A stretch of DNA of 64,000 bases, from the NCBI GenBank assembly GCA_964640385.1, contig CAZXFL010000001.1, positions 62,001 to 126,000 of the forward strand, read 5' to 3'. The position numbers and the translations under genes were made by a program. Positions 23,606 through 35,128 of this stretch are shown in pieces. The stretch is from JBBDIK01 sp964640385. GTDB lineage: Bacteria > Actinomycetota > UBA4738 > JBBDHU01. A model generated the notes under the pieces. It was given only the letters and a program-made list of their open reading frames with translations, was not told the origin of the DNA and searched no databases. Positions within the stretch are counted from its first letter, which is position 1. Each line of letters begins with the position of its first letter.

Positions 23606-25231
23606 CTAGCCGACGACGAGCGTGCCGGTCATGGTCGTCGGGTGGAAATAGCAGTTGAAGAAGTACCGGCCCGGTTTCTGCGCGTCGATCTCGTAGGTGG
23701 CAGAGGTGCCGGGATCGACCCCATCGGTGTTCGCGAAGATCGGGGTCGTGGCGCTCTGATCCGTGTAGACCGCGACGTTGTGAGCGGCGGTGTCGTCATT
23801 CGCGAACTGGATCTTGAAGCCCTTGCCCGCCTCCGCCGCGAGGCAAGTCAGATCGAACCCTGAGGCGACGGCACCGGCCGGTGCCGTTACCGCAAGGATC
23901 GTCGGTTCGCACTCGGCAGCGGGAAGCGGTGGTGCGGCCTCGTCCTGGACCGGGCTGGGGCTCGGCCGTGCGATCGGGACGTCCTCGGCCGAGGTCAGGG
24001 TGCCCACCTGCAGGTCGCCGTTCGAACGGTCGTACCAAGCGATGAAGACCTTGGCCCCGTCCGCCGACACGGCGATCGACGGGGAATCCCCTCCGTCCGT
24101 CGCTGCGGCCCTCACCGTCTCCAGTTTGCCCTCCGCGCCACGCGCGAGCTTCACCGAGTTCGACGGCAGGTCGTACCAGGTGATGTACTCGGTCCCCTCG
24201 TCGTCCAGCGCGATGCCGGTCGACCACCCGAACGGACTGCCAGCCTCCGCGCTGCCGTCGGCGATCTTCTGGGCGGTCATCCCGCCCCCGACCCCGTCGG
24301 CGAGCCGGACCTCTCCCGTCGCTGTGTAGTAGCTGGCCAGCGCGTTGTCCCCGTCGACGTGCAGGTCGATCCCGAAGCCACCGGCACCGCGTTCGATGAC
24401 CGAGCTCCCGATGTGGAAGGAGTTGTCGGCGCCCCCCACAGGATCGATGCTTGCGATGACCGGGGAGGCTCCGTCCGTGAAGGCCACCCACATCCCTTCG
24501 GCGCCGGCCGCAACCGATGTCCGCGCAGCAGGACACTCCGTGCACCCATCGACCTTGTCTACAATGATCTCGTACCAGCGCCCGCGGTCGTTCAGGGTAC
24601 TCACGAAAACCGACCCAGGTCCCCGGTAGTACGCCACCCAGGGGGCGCCTGCGGCGTCGGTGGCGATCGATGCGCCGTAGGCCATCGACGACCGGGCCAC
24701 GGTCGTCGGCTCGAAGGCACCGCCGCTGTCGTTCGCGTACTTGACGCCCTCCTTGTCCGTCCACGCGACGTGGACCGACCCCGTTTCGTCGACCGCCGCC
24801 GACACACCGACGGTCGGCAGCGGCGTTTGCTTGACGTCGGGCTCCTCACCCGAGAGCTCCACGAGGTTCAGGTCGCCGGTCGGGGCCTCGCCCGGTTCCC
24901 GCTGCCACGCGACCGCCCCGATGTTCCAGTACCCGTCGCCCTGGACGTCCGCGAACAGTATGTTGGGGACGGCCGGAAGGTGCAGCTCCCGCGTGTCCTC
25001 GATCTCGCCTTCCGGCAGCACCTGCTTGAAGCCGGCGTAGGCCACCATCGGGTTCCCCTCGCCGTCCAGGACGATCGATGGGCTCACGCCGACGTCCCTC
25101 GCGTAGTCGACGACGCTGGGGATGAACCGCTCGCCGGACCCTTGGTTGAGGGTCGGCGGGGCCTGCTTCGCGCACGCGGCCCCGACGAGGGCTGCGGCGG
25201 CGAGAACGGAGATGAGGGCCTTCCTAGACAC
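23606..25231 (-). CDS. Secreted lipoprotein: beta-propeller-like repeats plus C-terminal cupredoxin domain
   Basis: About 541 aa from GTG 25231 (an upstream ATG at 25243 is possible). The signal peptide SRKALISVLAAAALVGAAC predicts lipid attachment at Cys20. The middle has recurring blocks such as SPSIVLDGEGNPMVAY, GSVHVAWTD, GASIATDAAGAPWVAYY and SPSIAVSADGAKVFIAWYD, as in sialidase/propeller folds. After a Pro-rich linker, the last ~90 residues form a cupredoxin with ligands in AAHNVAVY and FNCYFHPTTM, consistent with a type-1 copper site. It would sit on the outer face of the membrane. Electron transfer or copper binding is plausible; the role of the propeller is unknown. A TAGGAT box lies ten bases upstream of GTG 25231. 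Confidence 0.82.
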   Translation of the reverse strand: MSRKALISVLAAAALVGAACAKQAPPTLNQGSGERFIPSVVDYARDVGVSPSIVLDGEGNPMVAYAGFKQVLPEGEIEDTRELHLPAVPNILFADVQGDGYWNIGAVAWQREPGEAPTGDLNLVELSGEEPDVKQTPLPTVGVSAAVDETGSVHVAWTDKEGVKYANDSGGAFEPTTVARSSMAYGASIATDAAGAPWVAYYRGPGSVFVSTLNDRGRWYEIIVDKVDGCTECPAARTSVAAGAEGMWVAFTDGASPVIASIDPVGGADNSFHIGSSVIERGAGGFGIDLHVDGDNALASYYTATGEVRLADGVGGGMTAQKIADGSAEAGSPFGWSTGIALDDEGTEYITWYDLPSNSVKLARGAEGKLETVRAAATDGGDSPSIAVSADGAKVFIAWYDRSNGDLQVGTLTSAEDVPIARPSPSPVQDEAAPPLPAAECEPTILAVTAPAGAVASGFDLTCLAAEAGKGFKIQFANDDTAAHNVAVYTDQSATTPIFANTDGVDPGTSATYEIDAQKPGRYFFNCYFHPTTMTGTLVVG

Positions 25232-25277
25232 AGCGGGGCACATCCTACACAACAGGCACGGGCGGGATGGGGAGGAG

Positions 25278-28145
<2,868 letters not shown>

Positions 28146-28152
28146 GGAGGGC

Positions 28153-28158
28153 ATCTTA
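28153..28158 (-). promoter_or_regulatory. -10 box for leaderless uvrA
   Basis: TAAGAT (4/6) seven bases before ATG 28145. It overlaps the alternative ATG 28154, which argues against that start. Confidence 0.4.
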
Positions 28159-28198
28159 GCCGCGGCCCCGGGAAGGCTTGCCGTAGGCTGGGCAGCCT

Positions 28199-29563
28199 AT
28201 GGAGGGGGTCCCGGCCGCCGAGGCGGCGCACCCGACGTTCGCCGGCGCATCCCGGTTCTGGGTCAAGCTGGGCTTCATCAACTTCGGCGGCCCCACCGGT
28301 CAGATCGCGATCATGCACCAGGAGCTGGTCGATCGCCGCCGATGGATCTCCGACGGGCGATTCCTGCACGCACTGAACTACTGCATGCTGCTGCCCGGGC
28401 CCGAGGCCCAGCAGCTGGCCGTCTACGTCGGCTGGCTGCTCCATGGAACGGCCGGGGGCCTGGTGGCCGGCATCTTCTTCATCGTGCCGAGCTTCTTCTT
28501 GATGCTGGTCCTGTCCTGGCTGGCGGCCGCGCACGGCGACGTCACATGGGTGTCGGCCGTCTTCTACGGTCTCGGGGCGGCCGTCGTCGGTCTGGTCGGG
28601 GCCGCCGTGATACGCGTCGGGTCCAAGGCGCTCAAGAACCCGGTCATGATCGCGGTATCGGTCGTGTCGTTCATCGCCATCTTCTTCGTCGGGGTCCCGT
28701 TCCCCATCGTGGTGATCTCGGCGGGCCTCATCGGGCTCGCGGCCGGCCATCGGTGGCCGGCGATCTTCGCCGTCGTGAAAGGGGACGGTGGTGGCGGCGA
28801 TGATGAGGCAGTTCTCCACGACGACGCGGCGACACCCGACCACGCCCACGCGAGCACGTGGCGGGCCATCCGGGTCCTGGCGATCGGTCTCGCCGCGTGG
28901 ATCCTGCCCTTGCTGCTCGTCGCCTCGCTCGACTTCGGGACCGAGGTGTTCCGCGATCAGGCGCTCTTCTTCTCGAAGGCGGCGGTCGTCACGTTCGGAG
29001 GCGCGTACGCGGTCCTCACCTACATCAACGTGGCGGCCGTTCAGACCTACGGCTGGGTGACGTCCTCGCAGATGGTGACGGGTCTGGGACTCGCGGAGTC
29101 GACACCCGGGCCACTGATCATGGTGACGCAGTTCGTCGGGTTCCTCGGCGCATACACGTTCCACGGTGACCTCTCCCCCCTCGCAGCGGGAGTCCTGGGA
29201 TCGGTCGTGGTCGTGTGGGCGACCTTCGCTCCATGCTTCCTGTGGATCTTCCTCGGAGCGCCGTACATCGAGCGGCTCCGAGGCAACGTGCGCCTGACGT
29301 CGGCGCTATCGACGATCACGGCCGCGGTGGTCGGCGTCATCGCGAGCCTGGCGGTGACGTTCGGCGTCACCACGCTCTTTGCCACGGTGACGCAGCACCC
29401 GTTCCTCAACACCGTCCTGCCGGTCCCCGATCTTTCGACGATCGACCCGTTCGCGACGGGGATCGCCCTGGTCGCGTTCGTCGGGATCTGGCGCTTCAAG
29501 TGGAACGTGGTGCTGGTCGTGCTGGCCGCCGCAGTCGCCGGCCTCCTCCGCTCGTTCCTCTAG
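28199..29563 (+). CDS. chrA: Chromate transporter (ChrA, long form)
   Basis: 454-aa membrane protein of the CHR superfamily with two homologous halves, about 10-12 spans. The first half has the signature FWVKLGFINFGGPTGQIA, MHQELVDRRRWIS, FLHALNYCMLLPGPEAQQLA; the second has FFSKAAVVTFGGAYAVL, MVTGLGLAESTPGPLIMV. The His/Glu/Asp-rich segment between halves is cytoplasmic. Known ChrA proteins export chromate, but many environmental homologues have untested roles. The only + strand gene in a 27-kb - strand stretch; its stop shares the palindrome CTAG with the convergent methyltransferase stop. Confidence 0.93.
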   Translation: MEGVPAAEAAHPTFAGASRFWVKLGFINFGGPTGQIAIMHQELVDRRRWISDGRFLHALNYCMLLPGPEAQQLAVYVGWLLHGTAGGLVAGIFFIVPSFFLMLVLSWLAAAHGDVTWVSAVFYGLGAAVVGLVGAAVIRVGSKALKNPVMIAVSVVSFIAIFFVGVPFPIVVISAGLIGLAAGHRWPAIFAVVKGDGGGGDDEAVLHDDAATPDHAHASTWRAIRVLAIGLAAWILPLLLVASLDFGTEVFRDQALFFSKAAVVTFGGAYAVLTYINVAAVQTYGWVTSSQMVTGLGLAESTPGPLIMVTQFVGFLGAYTFHGDLSPLAAGVLGSVVVVWATFAPCFLWIFLGAPYIERLRGNVRLTSALSTITAAVVGVIASLAVTFGVTTLFATVTQHPFLNTVLPVPDLSTIDPFATGIALVAFVGIWRFKWNVVLVVLAAAVAGLLRSFL

Positions 29564-30330
29564 ACGTGTCGCCTCACCGCGAGCTGCCGGACGGCAGCGG
29601 ATACCGGGACCGGGCTCGCGATCAGGTCGCCGAGTCCTACCTCAACCTCATCGATCGCCTCGGCCCCGAATGACTCGCCCACGAACCTGTTCTCGCGCAT
29701 GGTAGGAAGGTTGAGGAGGAAGATCCGTGCGATGCGGGCGGCGCCGGGGTCGAAGGTGACCACGCCGTTCACGACCACCTCGGCGTCGGGGAGTGACGAC
29801 GCGGCGTCGAGGACCGGGCCAAGTCGCAACGTTGCGCCCTCCGCGGCGACCATCGCTTCGGAGATCTCCAAGTACCGGGCGACGACGGGGTGCGAAGACT
29901 CGATGCGTTCGTACTCCTCCACGGCGACTATCCCCCCGGGCTCGAGCTGCGTCACCCACGACTCAAGGACGTCCATCGGTTCCGGCAGGTGCCCTAGGAC
30001 GAACCGGCAGTACAGCAGGTCCGCGCGGCCCCACGGGAATGGCACGTCCGACACGTCGTGAACGACGAACTCCGCACCTGCGACGACGCCACTCGCCTCC
30101 TCCAGGAAACGTTCGGACCGGTCGACGCCGATCAGGCGTTCGGGAGTCAGCGCCTCGGCGAGCAGTGCCGTGGTGCCGCCGGGGCCACACCCGAGGTCGA
30201 CCGCGACCCCGATCGGCCTCTCAACGAGCTCCCGCAAGAACGCCAGGCTCGACGACCCGTACACCTCGGCGAGGAGCCGCAGCCGCTCGCCAGCGATCTC
30301 GGAGTCTCCATACGTGTACCGGGCGCTCAC
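29560..30330 (-). CDS. Class I SAM-dependent methyltransferase
   Basis: 256-aa Rossmann-fold methyltransferase. Motif I VAVDLGCGPGGTTALL, acidic residue in LIGVDRSERFLEEA, motif II in FVVHDVSDVPFPW, and motif IV region ADLLYCRFVLGHLPEP, typical of methyltransferase-11/25 small-molecule enzymes. The substrate is unknown. It overlaps the preceding amidohydrolase by ATGA, and that in turn overlaps uvrB, so the three form a coupled run. The stop overlaps that of chrA on the other strand. Confidence 0.85.
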   Translation of the reverse strand: MSARYTYGDSEIAGERLRLLAEVYGSSSLAFLRELVERPIGVAVDLGCGPGGTTALLAEALTPERLIGVDRSERFLEEASGVVAGAEFVVHDVSDVPFPWGRADLLYCRFVLGHLPEPMDVLESWVTQLEPGGIVAVEEYERIESSHPVVARYLEISEAMVAAEGATLRLGPVLDAASSLPDAEVVVNGVVTFDPGAARIARIFLLNLPTMRENRFVGESFGAEAIDEVEVGLGDLIASPVPVSAAVRQLAVRRHV

Positions 30331-31364
30331 TCCTCGACCGCCCAGGCGACCTGGCCGCCCCGCATGACCAGCAGCAAGTCGTCGAACACGGACAGGTCCG
30401 AGAACGGGCTCTCGGGCAGGCCGATGAGGTCGGCCGGTCCCCCCTCCTCTATCGGCGCTCGGATCAGCCCGGCAATGATCTCGTTGTTGGACAGCCCCGC
30501 CTCGCGCATCAGCATCAGCTCCCGCACGTGGATGCCCGGCGGGATGTCGCCGTTCCCCAGGTCGGTGCCGTAGACCACCTCACCCCCGGCATCGTGGAAC
30601 CGTCGCAGGTTGTCCAGGGCCACGCGGATCTGCGGCGTGTCGTTGCCGAAGGAGAGCATGTCCAGGGTCGAGACCACCCGCACCGACCCCGCCATGGCCT
30701 GAACCGTCCGGTCCGGCAACCGATGCGACCACGGTGTGTGGGCGAGTTCCGCAACGCCCGCGCCGACGGCGCGCTCGACCTGCCCGTCTCCCTGCGCATG
30801 CACCGTGACCGGCAGTTCATCTTCCGCCGCGGTCGCGACGATCGCGGCAAGGATCGCGTCGCTCGGGGTCGGTCCCGCCTCGCTATCGAGCGCCACCTTG
30901 ATCTGTCCCGCCCCCCGCGAGATCAGGTCCTCGACCGCCCAAACCGCGTCTTCGGGTTCCGCGATCTCGAGGGCCGTTCCCTTCGGGGCCCAGCCGTCTG
31001 TCGACGGATACCCACCCGGCGCCGTCAAGATCGGTCCCGCCGGGACGATCAGTGGCCCGGCGAATGACTCCCACTGCGACGCTTCCGCCATCGAGAAGAT
31101 CGCGTCGGCCGGCCAGCCGAGGTCACGTACCGCCGTGACCCCACGTCCGAGTACCGCGACGGGGTCGGACAGACCGATATGCACGTGCCGATCTGCAGCC
31201 GCCGGCATCAGGAACCCGTCGAGCTCGACGATCTCGTTGGCCTCGGGAGCGTCGGCCTCCTGTCCGGCGAACGTGACCCGGTCGCCGTCGGCGACGACCG
31301 CCGCACGGGCGACCAGCCGGCCGGGCCCGAACCAGGCCAGCGGAGCCCGGACGAGGACGGTCAC
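30327..31364 (-). CDS. Amidohydrolase-like protein (imidazolonepropionase/prolidase-like group)
   Basis: 345 aa, TIM-barrel amidohydrolase. Metal motif AADRHVHIGLSDP, a probable metal-bridging Lys in GAGQIKVALDSE, His in VTVHAQGDG and ELAHTPWSH, and Asp in EVVYGTDLGNGDIPPG. The composite sandwich at both ends is short. Start ATG 31364 overlaps the uvrB stop and its end overlaps the methyltransferase start. Substrate unknown; coupling to uvrB may be only transcriptional convenience. The His-x-His plus later His, Lys and Asp set looks complete, so it should be catalytic. Confidence 0.82.
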   Translation of the reverse strand: MTVLVRAPLAWFGPGRLVARAAVVADGDRVTFAGQEADAPEANEIVELDGFLMPAAADRHVHIGLSDPVAVLGRGVTAVRDLGWPADAIFSMAEASQWESFAGPLIVPAGPILTAPGGYPSTDGWAPKGTALEIAEPEDAVWAVEDLISRGAGQIKVALDSEAGPTPSDAILAAIVATAAEDELPVTVHAQGDGQVERAVGAGVAELAHTPWSHRLPDRTVQAMAGSVRVVSTLDMLSFGNDTPQIRVALDNLRRFHDAGGEVVYGTDLGNGDIPPGIHVRELMLMREAGLSNNEIIAGLIRAPIEEGGPADLIGLPESPFSDLSVFDDLLLVMRGGQVAWAVEE

Positions 31365-33373
31365 CTGCCGACGCCCGCCGCGCGGAGCGCCTTGAGTTCC
31401 TTGCGCAGGTCCCCTACCTCGTCTCTGATCCGGGCCGCGTACTCGAACCGCAGATCCTTGGCGGCGTCGTGCATCTCGTCCTCCAGCGTCTGGATGAGGC
31501 GTTCGAGCTCCTCCACCGGCATCTCCGGGACGTCACGCTTCCGCCGAGACTTCTTCTCGGCCTTGACCAGCGACTCCGCCTCCATCGACAGCAGGATATC
31601 GGTCACCTTCTTGCGGATCGTCTGCGGGTCGATGCCGTGCTCCTCGTTGTAGTCGAGTTGGATCTTGCGTCGGCGCATGGTCTCGGAGATGGCGTGCTTC
31701 ATCGAGTCCGTCACCTGGTCCGCGTACATCAGCACCTTGCCGTCCACGTTCCGTGCGGCCCGCCCGATGGTCTGGATCAAGGACGTTTCCGATCGCAGGA
31801 ACCCCTCCTTGTCCGCGTCCAGGATCGCAACCAGAGACACCTCGGGAAGATCCAATCCCTCCCGGAGCAGGTTGATCCCGACCAGGCAGTCGAACTCGCC
31901 GAGCCGCAGGTCGCGCAGGATCTCGATGCGCTGCAACGTGTCGACCTCTGAGTGCAGGTAACGCACCCGGACGCCCATCTCAACCAGGTAGTCGGTCAGG
32001 TCCTCGGACATCTTCTTGGTAAGCGTCGTGACCAGCACCCGCTGACCGGCTTCGGCACGTCGGCGTATCTCCTCGATCAGATCGTCCACCTGACCACGGG
32101 TCGGGCGGATCTCCACCTCCGGATCCACCAAGCCCGTCGGCCGCACGATCTGCTCCACGATCCGTTTCGAGATCCGCAGCTCGTAGTCCGAGGGCGTCGC
32201 CGACATGTACACGACCTGGTTGACGCGCCCGGTGAATTCGTCGAACCGCAGCGGCCGGTTGTCCAGCGCCGACGGCAAGCGGAACCCGTGCTCGACCAGC
32301 GTTTCCTTCCGGCTCTTGTCGCCCTCGTACATCGCGCGCAGCTGCGGCACGGTGACGTGCGACTCGTCGATCACGCAGAGCCAGTTGTCCGGGAAGTAGT
32401 CGAGCAGGGTGTAGGGCGCGGTCCCGGCCTCGCGTCCGTCGAGGTGGCGCGAATAGTTCTCGATCCCCGAGCAGAACCCCATCTCGCGCAGCATCTCGAG
32501 GTCGTAGGTGGTCCGCATCCGCAGGCGCTGGGCTTCGAGCAGCTTCCCCTCCCCGTCCAGTTGCGCCAGCCGCTCGATCATCTCGGCTTCGATGCCCGCG
32601 ATCGCGTGCTTCATGCGCTCGTCGCTCGCGACGTAATGCGACGCGGCATAGATCGTGATCTCGGGTAGCTCTCCCAGCACCTCTCCCGTGATCGTGTCGA
32701 TCCGCAGGATCCGCTCGACGTCGTCGCCCCAGAACTCGATCCGGACGGCGGTCTGCTCGTACGCCGGGAACACCTCCAGCGTGTCGCCCTGCACGCGGAA
32801 CTTCCCGCGGACGAAGTTGACCTGGTTGCGCTCGTACTGGATATCGACCAGCCGCTGGATCGCGAAGTCGTGATCCAGGGACACCCCCTTGTGCACCCGC
32901 AGGATCTGGCCCATGTACTCCTCGGGCGAACCGAGGCCGTAGATGCACGACACGCTGGCGACGATCAGAACGTCCTCGCGGGTGAGCAGGGCGCTGGTGG
33001 CCGAATGCCGCAGCCGGTCGATCTCGTCGTTCACCGATGAGTCCTTCTCGATGTAGGTGTCGGTCTGCGGGACGTAGGCCTCGGGCTGGTAGTAGTCGTA
33101 GTAGCTCACGAAGTAGCCGACCGCGTTGTCCGGGAAGACCTCGCGGAACTCGTTCACGAGCTGCGCGGCCAGCGATTTGTTCGGCGCGATGACGAGGGTC
33201 GGCTTCTGGACCTGCTCGACGAGGTGGGCGATCGTGAAGGTCTTGCCGGTCCCGGTCGCGCCCAGGAGGGTCAGCCCGGCCTCCCCTGCCCGTACGCCCT
33301 CGGTGAGCGCCGCGATCGCCTCCGGCTGATCGCCGGAGGGCCGGAAGTCCGCGCGGACCTTGAAGGATGGCAT
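31361..33373 (-). CDS. uvrB: Excinuclease ABC subunit UvrB
   Basis: 670-aa helicase-like damage-verification subunit. Walker A LLGATGTGKTFT, the beta-hairpin region YYDYYQPEAYVPQTDTYIEK, DEAD-variant DESHV, helicase motif VIP region INLLREGLDLPEV and QTIGRAARN, and a C-terminal UVR motif that contacts UvrC (LIQTLEDEMHDAAKDLRFE). A TAGAAT box with six intervening C residues precedes ATG 33373, so the transcript should start at the A of ATG. No SOS (LexA) box was recognised. Confidence 0.98.
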   Translation of the reverse strand: MPSFKVRADFRPSGDQPEAIAALTEGVRAGEAGLTLLGATGTGKTFTIAHLVEQVQKPTLVIAPNKSLAAQLVNEFREVFPDNAVGYFVSYYDYYQPEAYVPQTDTYIEKDSSVNDEIDRLRHSATSALLTREDVLIVASVSCIYGLGSPEEYMGQILRVHKGVSLDHDFAIQRLVDIQYERNQVNFVRGKFRVQGDTLEVFPAYEQTAVRIEFWGDDVERILRIDTITGEVLGELPEITIYAASHYVASDERMKHAIAGIEAEMIERLAQLDGEGKLLEAQRLRMRTTYDLEMLREMGFCSGIENYSRHLDGREAGTAPYTLLDYFPDNWLCVIDESHVTVPQLRAMYEGDKSRKETLVEHGFRLPSALDNRPLRFDEFTGRVNQVVYMSATPSDYELRISKRIVEQIVRPTGLVDPEVEIRPTRGQVDDLIEEIRRRAEAGQRVLVTTLTKKMSEDLTDYLVEMGVRVRYLHSEVDTLQRIEILRDLRLGEFDCLVGINLLREGLDLPEVSLVAILDADKEGFLRSETSLIQTIGRAARNVDGKVLMYADQVTDSMKHAISETMRRRKIQLDYNEEHGIDPQTIRKKVTDILLSMEAESLVKAEKKSRRKRDVPEMPVEELERLIQTLEDEMHDAAKDLRFEYAARIRDEVGDLRKELKALRAAGVGR

Positions 33374-33379
33374 GGGGGG

Positions 33380-33385
33380 ATTCTA
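33380..33385 (-). promoter_or_regulatory. -10 box for leaderless uvrB
   Basis: TAGAAT (5/6) on the - strand, CCCCCC spacer, then ATG 33373. There is no room for a Shine-Dalgarno. Confidence 0.6.
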
Positions 33386-33454
33386 GGCTCGGGTCCCGAC
33401 ATCGCATCATCGGCCAAGCGGAGGCAGGAAGCCGATCAGATCATCGCCGCGCTC

Positions 33455-34243
33455 TTAAGGACGCCTTCCCCAGTCTCCTCGCGCCCAGAGCCGGCCGGCT
33501 TCGATGATCCGGTCGAGGAACCGGCGCGTGCGTTCCTCGCGCGGTTCGCTGAAGATCTGCTCGGGCGGCCCCTCCTCGAGGATCCTGCCCTGATCCAGGA
33601 AGCACACGCGGTTGGCGATGTCGCGGGCGAAATGCATCTCGTGGGTGGCGATCAGCATCGTCATGCCCGACGAGGCGAGTTCCCGGATGAGGGTGAGCAC
33701 TTCGGCAACCAGTTCAGGGTCAAGGGCGCTGGTCACTTCATCCAGCAGCAAGATGTCGGGGTCCATGGCCAGTGCGCGCACGATCGCGACCCGTTGCTGC
33801 TGTCCCCCGGAGAGGCGGTCCGGATATTCGTTCCGTTTGTCGGCCAGCCCGATCCGATCGAGGAGCTCGACCGCGCGCGCCTCGGCGGACGGCCTCGGCA
33901 CCCCTCCAGCCTTGATCGGCCCTAGCGTCACGTTCCGCAGGACCGTCATATGCGGGAAGAGGTTGAACGCCTGGAAGACGATGCCGATGTGCCGGCGGAT
34001 GGCGTTCACATCGACACCCCGGGCGGTGATCTCCTGGCCCTCCACGACGATCCGCCCCTCATCGATCTCTTCGAGCAGGTTGATGCACCGCAGCAGCGTG
34101 GACTTGCCAGAGCCGGAGGCCCCGATCAGGCAGACGACTTCGTGTTCGTCGAGATCGAGATCGATACCTTTCAGAACTTCGAGCGTGCCGAACGACTTGC
34201 AGAGCCCAGAGATCGCGAGTGCCCTACCGCCCTCGGCACCCAT
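33455..34243 (-). CDS. Amino-acid ABC transporter ATP-binding protein
   Basis: 262 aa. Walker A IGASGSGKST, Q-loop VFQAFNLFPHM, signature LSGGQQQR, Walker B LLDEVTSALDPE (Val instead of the usual Pro after Glu), switch His IATHEMHFA. Start ATG 34243 overlaps the permease stop as ATGA; a longer frame to 34525 only shadows the permease. Last gene of a complete SBP-permease-ATPase system, separate from the one at the left edge. Confidence 0.92.
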   Translation of the reverse strand: MGAEGGRALAISGLCKSFGTLEVLKGIDLDLDEHEVVCLIGASGSGKSTLLRCINLLEEIDEGRIVVEGQEITARGVDVNAIRRHIGIVFQAFNLFPHMTVLRNVTLGPIKAGGVPRPSAEARAVELLDRIGLADKRNEYPDRLSGGQQQRVAIVRALAMDPDILLLDEVTSALDPELVAEVLTLIRELASSGMTMLIATHEMHFARDIANRVCFLDQGRILEEGPPEQIFSEPREERTRRFLDRIIEAGRLWARGDWGRRP

Positions 34244-35121
34244 CAGTCCGCTCCCGCCATCCGGCGTCGCCGGTCGCGCTCGACCAACCGGTCCGTGAAC
34301 CGCGCCAGCGGGACCGTGATGGCCACGAACAGGAGGGCCGCCGCGACGTACGAGGTGTAGTTGAAGGTCTCGGCCGCGTAGATCCCGGCCGCTCGTACCG
34401 CTTCGATCGGGCCGATGATCGAGACCAGCGCAGTGTCCTTCTGCAGCCCGACGAAATCGTTCAGGAGCGGTGGCACGACTCGGCGTACCGCCTGCGGGAT
34501 CACGACGAACCGCAGCGACTGCCAACGTGACAGCCCGAGGGAGCGGGCCGCGGCGCCCTGGCTAGGATGGATCGACTCGATCCCGGCGCGGTAGACCTCG
34601 GCAACGTAGGCCGAGTAGACGAGCACCAGGGACACGACGCCCCAGAAGACCGGCGAGGTCGGGACCCCTTCCAGATCCAGCGCCGGCATCCCGAACCCCA
34701 GCAGGTAGATCACCAGGATGAGCGGGACCCCGCGGAACAGGTCGGTGAACGCGATCACGAGGGCCCGGAGCGGGAAGAAGACCGGTCCGGGCAAGCTCCT
34801 GACCACCGCCAGGAGCAATGCGAAGACGAGGATGATCGCCTCGGCGACGAGGAACATCTGCACGTTGAGCCAGAACCCGGCCAGGATCTCGGGCAACGCG
34901 GCCTTGAAGTCCTGCCAGTTGAAGAAGGACTCCTTGACCGATGCCCACCCCGGCGAGTTCACGACCAACACGCCGAGCGCCCCGAACACGAGGATCGTGC
35001 TGACGGTGGCGATCAGCGCCCCGCGGTTCCCGCCGCCCCGTCCCGGGGACAGGATCCGGGAGCGGCGGCCGGCGACGCCGAGGTCCGGGTCGGGGAACCC
35101 TCCGCCGGCGACTCCGGTCAC
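34243..35121 (-). CDS. Amino-acid ABC transporter permease
   Basis: About 292 aa from GTG 35121, seven bases past the binding-protein stop; a longer frame to 35409 shadows that gene. A cytoplasmic N-terminus with RSRILSPGRGGG precedes a first span (TVSTILVFGALGVLVV), then the GlnP core: FWLNVQMFLVAEAIILVFAL, FTDLFRGVPLILVIYLL and EAA loop SQGAAARSLGLSRWQSLRFVV followed by PQAVRRVVPPLLND. The start is only moderately certain because no clear ribosome site is visible. Confidence 0.88.
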   Translation of the reverse strand: MTGVAGGGFPDPDLGVAGRRSRILSPGRGGGNRGALIATVSTILVFGALGVLVVNSPGWASVKESFFNWQDFKAALPEILAGFWLNVQMFLVAEAIILVFALLLAVVRSLPGPVFFPLRALVIAFTDLFRGVPLILVIYLLGFGMPALDLEGVPTSPVFWGVVSLVLVYSAYVAEVYRAGIESIHPSQGAAARSLGLSRWQSLRFVVIPQAVRRVVPPLLNDFVGLQKDTALVSIIGPIEAVRAAGIYAAETFNYTSYVAAALLFVAITVPLARFTDRLVERDRRRRMAGAD

Positions 35122-35128
35122 GGCATCG

